64,000 nucleotides of DNA from the NCBI RefSeq assembly GCF_030815125.1, contig NZ_JAUSWH010000005.1:124001-188000 (forward strand), in the 5' to 3' direction. This DNA comes from Allorhizobium paknamense. Lineage in GTDB: Bacteria > Pseudomonadota > Alphaproteobacteria > Rhizobiales > Rhizobiaceae. The notes under the pieces are model-generated. The model ran no database searches, was not told the origin of the DNA, and saw only the letters and a list, made by a program, of their open reading frames with translations. How positions within the stretch are numbered: position 1 is the stretch's first letter; every line of letters begins with the position of its first letter. Of this stretch, positions 44,845 through 52,417 are shown one piece after another. The translations under genes and the position numbers were made by a program.

Positions 44845-46134
44845 ATGCGCAGAACAATCAAGGCGTCGCTTGCCGCTGGCGTGGCGCTGCTGATCATGGG
44901 GTCTCAGGCGTTGGCGGAAACCATCAAGGTCTGGTCCCGCCAGACGGATGAGTCCGCCGTTATCCTGAAGAACCTGACGGATGCTTTTACGGCCAAGACC
45001 GGCATTCAGGTGGAAACCTATAATACGGGCATGGATTTCGAGCAGCGGCTGGCCCGCGCCGCCGCTGGCCGCGATCTGCCGGATATCGTCGTCAACGATG
45101 ACTCCGCGCTGGGCCAGATGCTGAAAATGGGCATCATCCAGCAGATCGACCCGGCCAAGATCGAAGGCAGCGATCAGGTGGTGCCCGCTGCCTGGGAAAG
45201 CGCCAAGGGTGCGGATGGCAAATTCTATGCCGTGCCGGTTTCGGCTCAGGCCTTTGCGCTTTTCGTGCGCAAGGACTGGCGCGAAAAGCTCGGCCTGCCG
45301 CAGCCCAAGACCTGGGATGACCTGCGCAAGCTTGCAGAGGCCTTCACGAAAAACGATCCGGATGGCAATGGCAAGGCCGATACGTTTGGCATGACCATCC
45401 CCGCTTCCACCGTGCGTGGCTATGCCAGCTGGTTCATGAGCAATTTCATCTGGGAAGCCGGTGGCGATTATCTCAAGCAGGAAAACGGCGGCTTCAAGCC
45501 TGACCTTGCCAACAAGGCCGGTGCCGATGCGCTTGGTTTCGTGCGCTCGCTCTTCTGCGAAGGTCTGGTGCAGCCCGGCGCCATCAACGCCACCACGGGC
45601 GATGCGCTGCCCACCTTCCGCTCTGGCCAGACCGGTATCTTTCTCACCGGCCCCTATCACATTGCGCAGCTGGACGAGCAGCCGGGCAAGAATGTGATCG
45701 AGGTTCTGCCGCCGCCGGCAGGTCCGGGTGGTGTGGCCGCCCTTGCCGAAGGCACGAGCGCCTACATTATGGCAGGCACCAAGCATCGCGAAGCGGCGGA
45801 AAAATTCATCTCCTTCTTCATCTCGCCGCAGGGCCAGGAAATCGGCATGGCCGAAGGGTCTGGCCATACGCCGCTGGTGCGTCTGCCGATCAACAAGAAT
45901 GTCGATGTCAACGCCATCCGCAAGGATCCGCGCTGGGAGACCTTCAAGGAGGTCTTCGACAAGCATTCGCATTATGTGCCGCCGGTGCCGAACTGGACGC
46001 CGATCCGCATGGCGACGGCTGAGGGCTTCAACAAGATCCTCTCCAATTGCAATGCCGATATTCCGGCCGAGCTGAAGAAGATCGATGAAACCGTTGCGGC
46101 TGAGCTGACCAAGCAGAAGGCGCTTGCCGAATAA
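44845..46134 (+). CDS. ABC sugar transporter substrate-binding protein (UgpB/MalE-like)
   Basis: A 429-residue protein with signal peptide (RRTIKASLAAGVALLIMGSQALA-ETI) and the family-1 solute-binding fold (ETIKVWSRQTDESAVI, FLTGPYHIAQ, FFISPQGQEIGMAEG). The second ATG (44845) is preferred because AGGGAGG is then seven bases away. The first gene of a complete importer; with udh and kdgD beside it, a uronate or oligogalacturonide substrate is likely. Confidence 0.9.
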   Translation: MRRTIKASLAAGVALLIMGSQALAETIKVWSRQTDESAVILKNLTDAFTAKTGIQVETYNTGMDFEQRLARAAAGRDLPDIVVNDDSALGQMLKMGIIQQIDPAKIEGSDQVVPAAWESAKGADGKFYAVPVSAQAFALFVRKDWREKLGLPQPKTWDDLRKLAEAFTKNDPDGNGKADTFGMTIPASTVRGYASWFMSNFIWEAGGDYLKQENGGFKPDLANKAGADALGFVRSLFCEGLVQPGAINATTGDALPTFRSGQTGIFLTGPYHIAQLDEQPGKNVIEVLPPPAGPGGVAALAEGTSAYIMAGTKHREAAEKFISFFISPQGQEIGMAEGSGHTPLVRLPINKNVDVNAIRKDPRWETFKEVFDKHSHYVPPVPNWTPIRMATAEGFNKILSNCNADIPAELKKIDETVAAELTKQKALAE

Positions 46135-46228
46135 TCGGGGCTGCGGGTGGGGAGCCGACGGTTCTCCGCCCGTCTCCTTCTGCCGCGAAGATCATCAGCA
46201 ATCGAGCGCCCTGCGGTCGCCTGTTGGA

Positions 46229-46328
46229 GCATTTCCAGGGAAAGTGGAAACCGGTTTCCCGTCCGGAAATGCGCAGAAACAAAGGGCTAGAGCGCCGATC
46301 TGATTCATTCAGATCGAAAGGGCTCTAG
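46229..46328. repeat. Intercistronic palindromic repeats between binding-protein and permease genes
   Basis: Two stem-loops follow the binding-protein gene: the dispersed repeat GCATTTCC...GGAAATGC (46229-46272) and a nested hairpin with outer arms CTAGAGC/GCTCTAG (46287-46293, 46322-46328) and inner GATCTGA/TCAGATC (46297-46315). Neither has a T-run. In E. coli the malE-malF REP at the same place stabilises the binding-protein mRNA. Confidence 0.7.
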
Positions 46329-46343
46329 AAACAAGAGGTTGTC

Positions 46344-47300
46344 ATGTCGGAAACGAGCAGCCTTCATCGGGAAAATACGATGGCGTCATCCAGTACGGGT
46401 GTCAGAAGTGGCAAGCGCGTCAGGCGGCGTCCGGTCAAATGGGGCCGGGCGCTGATGCCCTGGCTGTTTCTCATGCCGGCGCTGCTGATCTTTTCCTGGT
46501 TCAAGTTCTATCCCATGCTCTCCGGGCTCACCATGTCCTTCTACAAGGTGCAGTTCTATGGTGAGAGCGAATGGGTGGGGCTCGACAATTTCGCGCTTGC
46601 CTTTACCGATCCCGATCTGCGCAACGCGGTGCTGCACACGCTGATTTACGTGCTGGTGTCGACGGCTGCAGCCTCGACGCTGGCCTTTCTGCTGGCGCTG
46701 GCGCTGGAAGGGCAGGCACGGCATCTGCGGATCCTGCGCACGGCGATGTTTCTGCCGGCCATCACCAGTGCGGCCATTATCGCGGAGATCTGGCGCATTC
46801 TCTTCAATTCCGCTCATTATGGTGCCGTCAACGAAGTGATCGGTCTTTTCGGCATCGCGCCGCAAGGCTTCCTCACCGATCCGAATCAGGCGCTCGGGGT
46901 GCTGATCCTGATGGAAATCTGGAAGAGTACGCCCTATGACATGGTGATCTTCGTGGCTGGTATTGCCGGGATCAATCGCGAGCTTTACGACGCCGCCAAT
47001 GTCGATGGCGCAAGCTGGCTGCGCAAGCTCTGGCATGTGACGTTGCCGGGTATTATCCCTTCGATTTCCGTCGTCATCATGCTGTCCTTCATCCGCGGCT
47101 TTCGCGTCTTTGCGGAGGTCTACGCCACCACCGGCGGCGGCCCTGCGGGCTCGACGGAAACCATCATGACGCAGATCTACAAGACCGGCTTCCAGAACCT
47201 GGATTACGGCTATGCCTCTGCCGTGTCGCTTCTGCTTCTGTTGTTCACGATCCTGCTGACCTTGATCCATACGCTGATCAAGTCACGGCTATCCTCGTAA
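46344..47300 (+). CDS. ABC sugar transporter permease (MalF/UgpA-like)
   Basis: A 318-residue membrane protein with a basic N-terminal arm, six membrane segments and the inner-membrane coupling loop EAA motif (ELYDAANVDGASWLRKLWHVTLPGI, shown here in two parts: ELYDAANVDGA and LPGI). AAGAGG precedes the ATG. It pairs with the permease at 47313. Confidence 0.92.
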   Translation: MSETSSLHRENTMASSSTGVRSGKRVRRRPVKWGRALMPWLFLMPALLIFSWFKFYPMLSGLTMSFYKVQFYGESEWVGLDNFALAFTDPDLRNAVLHTLIYVLVSTAAASTLAFLLALALEGQARHLRILRTAMFLPAITSAAIIAEIWRILFNSAHYGAVNEVIGLFGIAPQGFLTDPNQALGVLILMEIWKSTPYDMVIFVAGIAGINRELYDAANVDGASWLRKLWHVTLPGIIPSISVVIMLSFIRGFRVFAEVYATTGGGPAGSTETIMTQIYKTGFQNLDYGYASAVSLLLLLFTILLTLIHTLIKSRLSS

Positions 47301-47312
47301 GGAGGCGTCCGC

Positions 47313-48152
47313 ATGCGTCCCTCTTTCGCTCTTCGCCTTGCCCGTCTGCTTCTTTACATCGTGGTGGTCGCTGTCTTTGTCGGCCCCTTCTGGGGTGTGA
47401 TCGTCACCGCCTTCAGCGGGCTGGTGCTGAAGCCCGGGCAATTGCTGCTCTTTCCGGTGCAGCCGACTCTTGCCAATTTCCGCTCGGCGCTGATCGATAT
47501 GCAGGTCTGGCGCTATCTGATGAATTCCATGGTCGTTTCCCTCATCGGCACGGTGCTGCAGGTGATGGTCAGCGCGCTTGCGGCCTATGCGCTGGCGCGC
47601 AAGAAGTTTCGCGGGGCGGCCATCGTCAGCCTGCTGGTGCTCAGCACCATGATGTTGCCGGAGGAGATCATTTCCATTCCGCTCTATCTGGTGGTGCAGA
47701 CGCGGTTTCCGGTAGTGGATGCTTCGATCTACAATACCTATGCGGCGATGATCCTGCCGGTGGTCGGCTGGGCCTTTTCCATCTTCATGCTCACGGAGTT
47801 CATGCGCGCCGTGCCGAAGGAACTGGAAGAGGCCGCCCGCATCGACGGTGCCAATGAGTGGCAGATCTTCGCGCATGTGGTGCTGCCGCTGGTGCGCCCG
47901 GCGCTGGGTACGGTGGTGATCTTCGGCTTCATCATGATCTGGGACCAGTATCTGCTGCCGCTGATCGTGGTGGATGACAAGGGCCTCTTCACCATGCCGG
48001 TCATGCTGGGCATGCTGCGGGTGGATGAGACGATCACGCCGAACATTTTCGTGGCCGCCACGCTCCTGGCCATGGCGCCGCCGATCATCTTCTATCTGCT
48101 GCTTCAGAAACAGTTCAATCGCGGCATCATGTCCGGTGCCGTCAAGGGATGA
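47313..48152 (+). CDS. ABC sugar transporter permease (MalG/UgpE-like)
   Basis: A 279-residue membrane protein with six segments and the EAA coupling motif (ELEEAARIDGANEWQIF) near residue 170, typical of the second permease. GGAGGCGTCCGC lies before the ATG and the gene is 12 bases from its partner. Confidence 0.92.
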   Translation: MRPSFALRLARLLLYIVVVAVFVGPFWGVIVTAFSGLVLKPGQLLLFPVQPTLANFRSALIDMQVWRYLMNSMVVSLIGTVLQVMVSALAAYALARKKFRGAAIVSLLVLSTMMLPEEIISIPLYLVVQTRFPVVDASIYNTYAAMILPVVGWAFSIFMLTEFMRAVPKELEEAARIDGANEWQIFAHVVLPLVRPALGTVVIFGFIMIWDQYLLPLIVVDDKGLFTMPVMLGMLRVDETITPNIFVAATLLAMAPPIIFYLLLQKQFNRGIMSGAVKG

Positions 48153-48205
48153 GGACTGCCGCAACCCAATCGCGAAGCGGTTTTCGTCAATCCGAGAGGA
48201 AAAAA

Positions 48206-49288
48206 ATGGGCGCTGTATCGTTGAAAGGGGTCTCCAAATCGTTTGGAGCCGTCGATGTCATCAAGGATGTCTCGATCGAAATCGATGAGGGCGAATTTTG
48301 CGTGCTGATCGGGCCGAGCGGTTCCGGCAAATCGACGCTGCTGCGCATCATCGCCGGATTGGAAACCATCGACGAAGGTGACATTCTGATCGGTGCGCGC
48401 GATGTCACCGATCTTGAGGCCAAGGAGCGCGACATCGCCATGGTCTTCCAGAGCTACGCGCTCTATCCGCAAATGACGGTGCGGGAGAATATGAGCTTTG
48501 CGTTGCGGCTCAAGCGCCGGCCCAAGGAGGAGATCCGCCAGAAAATCGATCGCGTGGCAGAGATGCTGGGACTGGAAGCGCTTCTGGACCGCCTGCCGAA
48601 GGAGCTTTCGGGCGGTCAGCGCCAACGCGTGGCCATGGGGCGCGCCATTGTCCGCGATCCCGCCGTCTTCCTGTTCGATGAACCGCTGTCCAATCTCGAC
48701 GCCAAGCTGCGCAACCAGGTGCGCGGCGAAATCCGCGAATTGCACAAGCGCATCGGCACCACCTCGGTCTATGTCACCCATGATCAGGTGGAGGCCATGA
48801 CCATGGGCCAGAAGATCGTCGTGCTGCGGGATGGCCGGGTGGAGCAGACGGGCACCCCGCTCGATCTCTACGATCAGCCGGACAGTGTTTTCGTCGCAGG
48901 CTTCATCGGCTCGCCCGCCATCAACATGCTGGCCGCGCGGGTGGGTGGCGAAGGCCGCACCCTGCATCTGGCCGAGGGAAGCATCGTCATGCCCCTGCCG
49001 GAAGGCTATCGCATCGAAAGCAACCGCGAAGTCTATCTGGGCATTCGCCCTGAGCATTTGCAAACGGTGGGCAGCGATGCGCCCGGCGCCTTGCCCGCAA
49101 AGGTTCACGCCATCGAAACCACCGGCTCCGATACCACGGTCATCTGCCATTCGCCCGTGGGCAAGATGCTGATCTCCTCCAAACAGCGCAGCCTGATGCG
49201 TGAAGGCGATGGTTTTGGCCTTGCGCCCGATGCCGATAAACTTCTGATCTTCGACAGGGCAAGCGAGCGGCGCATCCTGCGTGGTTAG
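48206..49288 (+). CDS. ABC sugar transporter ATPase (UgpC/MalK-like)
   Basis: A 360-residue CUT1-type ATPase: Walker A GPSGSGKST, Q-loop MVFQSYALYPQMTV, signature LSGGQRQR, Walker B VFLFDEPLSNLD, switch His TSVYVTHDQ, and a C-terminal OB-fold regulatory domain (GIRPEHLQ). Starts at 48206 with AGAGGA upstream. Completes the importer. Its stop TAG is the start of a dispersed repeat. Confidence 0.93.
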   Translation: MGAVSLKGVSKSFGAVDVIKDVSIEIDEGEFCVLIGPSGSGKSTLLRIIAGLETIDEGDILIGARDVTDLEAKERDIAMVFQSYALYPQMTVRENMSFALRLKRRPKEEIRQKIDRVAEMLGLEALLDRLPKELSGGQRQRVAMGRAIVRDPAVFLFDEPLSNLDAKLRNQVRGEIRELHKRIGTTSVYVTHDQVEAMTMGQKIVVLRDGRVEQTGTPLDLYDQPDSVFVAGFIGSPAINMLAARVGGEGRTLHLAEGSIVMPLPEGYRIESNREVYLGIRPEHLQTVGSDAPGALPAKVHAIETTGSDTTVICHSPVGKMLISSKQRSLMREGDGFGLAPDADKLLIFDRASERRILRG

Positions 49289-49341
49289 AGCATCGGACCG
49301 AAAAGCGGGAACCGGTTTTTCTCCGGAAATGCGTGAAAACA
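49286..49341. repeat. Dispersed intergenic repeat starting at a stop codon
   Basis: Starts TAGAGCATCGGACCGAAAAG and holds GGGAACCGG and CTCCGGAAATGCG, as in other copies. The TAG is the stop codon of the ABC ATPase gene. Confidence 0.7.
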
Positions 49342-49363
49342 AAGAGTTCGGAGTCCGTAGCGA

Positions 49364-50236
49364 ATGACAGCCACCTTCAAGGCGGAGCGCATTGCCAGTC
49401 CCGGCTGCACCATTGCCGAATGCCCCGTCTGGTCGGCGCGGGAAAACTGCGTCTACTGGGTCGATATTCCCGAAAAGCGGCTCTTTCGCTTGGATGTGGC
49501 GTATGGCCATCTGCGGTCATGGGCGCTTTCCGTCAAGGTTGGCGCTTTCGCCATCAGCGACGGCGGCGGCTTTATTGCCGCGACGGAAAAAGGCTTTGCC
49601 CATCTTGCCCTTGAGGAAGAACAGGCCCTCTTTACCTTCGGCGCCGGTCCCGATCTGCCCCCCGGCTGGCGGATGAATGACGGCGCCTGTGACCGGCAGG
49701 GGCGGTTCTGGGCGGGCAGCATATCACCCACGCCTGCCGAGGCGGATCAATGGGGCGCGCTCTTCAGCATAGGCCAGGAGGGGCAGGTGGTGGTGCGGGG
49801 CGGGGCGTTTCGCGTGCAGAACGGCCTTGCCTGGAGCCCGGACGGGCGGCGTCTTTATGTGTCGGATTCCCATATCTCCAACGTCCATGTCACCCGCTAC
49901 GATTTCGATCCCGAGACCGGCGCGTGCAGCAACGGCCAGCCCTTTGCCGATCACGCCCTGCTGGGCGGTCGTCCCGATGGCGCGGCCATGGACAGTGACG
50001 GCTGCTACTGGATCGCCGCCAGCGATTCCGGCCGCCTGCTGCGCCTGACGCCCGAGGGGCGGATCGATGCGGTAATCGAAGTCGATGTGCCGAACCCCAC
50101 CAATCTCTGCTTTGGCGGCGCGGATCTGAGCACCGCCTATATCACCTCGCTGCGGCGCGAAGGCGTGGGCGGCGGCGATCTTTTCGCCGTCACGCTTCCC
50201 TTTCAGGGGCTGGCTGAACCTTGCTACCAGCCCTGA
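49364..50236 (+). CDS. SMP-30/gluconolactonase family protein
   Basis: A 290-residue six-bladed beta-propeller. Metal-ligand sites of sugar lactonases are present: Glu in IAECPVW (about residue 19), Asn in RVQNGLAWSP, and Asp in LYVSDSHIS, with MDSDGCYWIA near residue 210. It would open the aldarolactone produced by uronate dehydrogenase or a related lactone. The ribosome site is weak (CGGAG about 11 bases upstream). Last gene of the uronate block. Confidence 0.87.
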   Translation: MTATFKAERIASPGCTIAECPVWSARENCVYWVDIPEKRLFRLDVAYGHLRSWALSVKVGAFAISDGGGFIAATEKGFAHLALEEEQALFTFGAGPDLPPGWRMNDGACDRQGRFWAGSISPTPAEADQWGALFSIGQEGQVVVRGGAFRVQNGLAWSPDGRRLYVSDSHISNVHVTRYDFDPETGACSNGQPFADHALLGGRPDGAAMDSDGCYWIAASDSGRLLRLTPEGRIDAVIEVDVPNPTNLCFGGADLSTAYITSLRREGVGGGDLFAVTLPFQGLAEPCYQP

Positions 50237-50316
50237 TCCCCGTCTGCACCTGACGGAACTTCGAGCGATCCTGCCGGTTTTGCAGAAACACGGTGCAACA
50301 GAAACGAGGTTCCGCC

Positions 50317-50502
50317 ATGCCCGCCAAATCCAAAGCCCAGCAGATGGCCGCCGGTGCCGCGCTTGCCGCCAAGCGTGGTGAGATCAAAAAGAGCGACCTC
50401 AAGGGCGCCTCCCGATCCATGGTGAAGTCCATGAGTGAGAAAGAACTGCACGACATGGCCTCCACCAAGCGCAAGGGCAAGCCGCAGCACGCCTCCTCGT
50501 GA
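50317..50502 (+). CDS. Small basic protein, DUF3008 family
   Basis: A 61-residue protein, MPAKSKAQQMAAGAALAAKR at the start and KSMSEKELHDMASTKRKGKP at the end. This is the short DUF3008 pattern common in alphaproteobacteria, of unknown function and possibly nucleic-acid binding because of its many Lys/Arg. I choose the ATG at 50317 since GAGG lies about eight bases upstream; an in-frame ATG at 50293 would add eight residues. Confidence 0.75.
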   Translation: MPAKSKAQQMAAGAALAAKRGEIKKSDLKGASRSMVKSMSEKELHDMASTKRKGKPQHASS

Positions 50503-50558
50503 GGCGCCTGCCTTCGCACGCGCCGCCTCCAACAACCTGAAACAGCCCAAACCCGATC

Positions 50559-50585
50559 GTCAGCCCCTCAAATCAAGGGGCTGAC
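50559..50585. terminator. Hairpin after the DUF3008 gene
   Basis: GTCAGCCCCT (50559-50568) and AGGGGCTGAC (50576-50585) form a perfect 10-bp stem with a 7-base loop. It has no T-run, so intrinsic termination is uncertain. Confidence 0.5.
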
Positions 50586-50629
50586 AAACCCCCAAATTCA
50601 GCCTTCAATAGCCCGAGGCTCTCGCCCAC

Positions 50630-50702
50630 GGCGCTACCGAAAAATCGGTAGGTTTTTTGAAGATTGAATAAAGCAAGATCATTCAGTATGTTATCTGGAA
50701 GA
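50630..50702 (+). promoter_or_regulatory. CRISPR leader of array 1, containing a terminator-like hairpin
   Basis: This AT-richer stretch directly before the first repeat is nearly the same as the leader at 55245-55314: from ACCGAAAAATCGGTAGG on, both copies align without gaps to the end TTATCTGGAAGA. It should contain the array promoter and adaptation signals. It starts with CTACCGA (50634-50640) and TCGGTAG (50645-50651), then six T (50653-50658), which looks like an intrinsic terminator. Confidence 0.8.
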
Positions 50703-50975
50703 GTGTTCCCCGCATACGCGGGGCTGAACCGCCATGCCACGGTTGAGGCACGCGTCCATTCGGGTGTTCCCCGCATACGCGGGGCTGAACCGAGCTTGCA
50801 GGACGTGTCCGCAGCTTACCGCGCGTGTTCCCCGCATACGCGGGGCTGAACCGCTGACAAAGCAGGCTACGGCGGGCGGAACCGAGTGTTCCCCGCACAC
50901 GCGGGGCTGAACCGATCGGGATCGAAAACGATCAGGCAATCTACCTGTGTTCCCCGCATAAGCGGGGCCTTCCCT
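50703..50975 (+). CRISPR. Type I-E CRISPR array 1: five repeats, four 32-base spacers
   Basis: Repeats of 29 bases at 50703, 50764, 50825, 50886 and 50947; all spacers are exactly 32 bases. The repeat starts GTGTTCCCCGC and ends GCGGGGCTGAACCG, the I-E type with a CCCCGC/GCGGGG stem and an 8-base 5' handle CTGAACCG after the stem. Repeat 4 has one change in the loop (CACAC for ATAC-type). The last repeat is degenerate after the stem, marking the old end, so the leader is on the left and transcription runs left to right. No terminator is visible after it. Confidence 0.97.
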
Positions 50976-51039
50976 CCTCCCCCAAATAAAATCCCGATAT
51001 ATCTTGATTTCCGATCTATCGGAATCTATCTTTCCCGCC
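50976..51039. promoter_or_regulatory. Probable promoter/operator of the PadR-SIP fusion gene
   Basis: Right after the last CRISPR repeat lie a CCGATATATC box (50994-51003) and an inverted repeat around GATTTCCGAT/ATCGGAATC (51007-51026). PadR proteins usually bind such AT-rich inverted repeats at their own promoter, so autoregulation is likely. Confidence 0.45.
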
Positions 51040-52359
51040 ATGACAGAAGATGAACACGCCCCGCCTCACCGCCAAGACACCCACCCGGATCGCGAGCACA
51101 GGGGTCGCCCTCGTGGCCGGCCTTTGGATTATGGGGAGTTGCGGCTGTTGATCCTTGCGCTCATCGCGGAGCGTCCCAGCCATGGTTATGAGTTGATTCA
51201 GGCGGTATCGGCCTGTTTTGGCGGGGGGTACAGCCCCAGTCCGGGCGTGTTGTATCCCACGCTTGCCTGGCTGCGGGATCAGGGATTTGCCCGGCCCGTC
51301 GTGGGGGAGGGCGCGCGCAAGAGCTATGCCATCACCCCGGAGGGGGAGGCTTTTCTCTCTGCCAATCACGCCACCGTGCACTGTCTGCGGGCAAAGGGGC
51401 GCAAGCTTGGCGGTCGGCATAATGCGCCGCCGCCGATCATTCAGGCCATGGATGAGGTGAAAGCCGCCTTGCGCAGCAGTGTACGCGGACCGGACGTCAC
51501 GCCGCAGGAGATCGAGCAGATTGCCGCGATCCTGCGGGAGGCCGCCCGGCAGATTTCAACGAACAGGATAAAACACGAGATGAAAACCGAAACGAGTGTG
51601 GCCGAGACCGTGGCCACGTTGGAGCCGCCGCGCATCGAGCGCGTGCGTCATGAATTGCGCCGCCGCCAGTTGACCGTGCTGTCCACCGAGCGATTGACCC
51701 CGAACATGATCCGTCTGGCGCTGGGCGGCGAGGAATTGCAGGGCTTCGTCTCTGCTTCCCCTGATGACCATATCAAGATCTTCGTGCCGGATGCGACGGG
51801 CGAGATGGTGATGCGGGAATATACGCCGCGTCGCTATGAGCCGGAAACGGGCCGTCTTCTGCTGGATTTTGCCGTGCATGATGCCGGGCCGGCCACGGAA
51901 TGGGCCGTGCAGGCCCGCCCCGGGGATAAAATTCAAATCGGCGGCCCGCGTGGCTCGGCGGTCATTGCCGGGCCGGTTCCGGCCTGGTTGCTGGTGGGCG
52001 ATGAAACCGCGCTGCCTGCCATTGGCCGCAGGCTGGAGGAATTGCCGCCCGGCACGCCCGTGACCACCGTGATTGCCGTGCCCGGACCTGCCGATGAACA
52101 ATCCTTCGAGACGAAAGCCACGCTGACCGCCCAATGGCTGCATCGAAGCGATCCCACCGATGCCGCTCCCTTTCTGGCAGCGCTCAAAAATCTGCCGCTT
52201 CAGCCCGGCACCTTCGTGTGGATCGCGGCGGAAGGGGCCGTGACCAAGGCCATTCGCGCGCATTTTCTGGAGGAGCGCCAGCATCCGCGCCCCTGGCTGA
52301 AAGCCGCGGGCTATTGGGTCAAGGGCAAGGCCGATACCAAGGAAAGCTTCGAAGACTAG
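51040..52359 (+). CDS. PadR-family metal regulator fused to siderophore-interacting ferric reductase (YqjI-YqjH fusion)
   Basis: A 439-residue single reading frame. Residues 1-22 are His-rich (H6, H10, H15, H20). Residues about 29-175 form a PadR winged helix (LLILALIAERPSHGYELIQA, SPGVLYPTLAWLRDQG, AITPEGEAFL) with its C-terminal helices. Residues about 190-439 are a siderophore-interacting protein: FAD domain (RRRQLTVLSTERLTPNMIRL, MREYTPRRYE) and a SIP NAD(P)-binding domain (WLLVGDETALPAI, FVWIAAEGAVTKAIR, LKAAGYWVKGKAD). In E. coli these are two adjacent genes, yqjI (Ni-responsive repressor) and yqjH (ferric-chelate reductase). The ATG at 51580 with AGGATAAA nearby could start a separate reductase. 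It ends 58 bases before cas3 with no terminator. Confidence 0.88.
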   Translation: MTEDEHAPPHRQDTHPDREHRGRPRGRPLDYGELRLLILALIAERPSHGYELIQAVSACFGGGYSPSPGVLYPTLAWLRDQGFARPVVGEGARKSYAITPEGEAFLSANHATVHCLRAKGRKLGGRHNAPPPIIQAMDEVKAALRSSVRGPDVTPQEIEQIAAILREAARQISTNRIKHEMKTETSVAETVATLEPPRIERVRHELRRRQLTVLSTERLTPNMIRLALGGEELQGFVSASPDDHIKIFVPDATGEMVMREYTPRRYEPETGRLLLDFAVHDAGPATEWAVQARPGDKIQIGGPRGSAVIAGPVPAWLLVGDETALPAIGRRLEELPPGTPVTTVIAVPGPADEQSFETKATLTAQWLHRSDPTDAAPFLAALKNLPLQPGTFVWIAAEGAVTKAIRAHFLEERQHPRPWLKAAGYWVKGKADTKESFED

Positions 52360-52417
52360 GTTGTATTGCCGCATTTCCTGTGCTCATAGGGTGCTGTCGT
52401 GAGCGTGGGGCGTGATG

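Noticed and set aside
50559..50658. Hairpins before array 1 considered as an extra CRISPR or small RNA gene
   Set aside because: No promoter or conserved RNA fold is visible; the first hairpin is best read as the end of the DUF3008 gene and the second as part of the leader.
50573..51041. Reading frames running through CRISPR array 1
   Set aside because: They translate the repeat units themselves (recurring FSPAYAGNT-type peptides) and are not genes.
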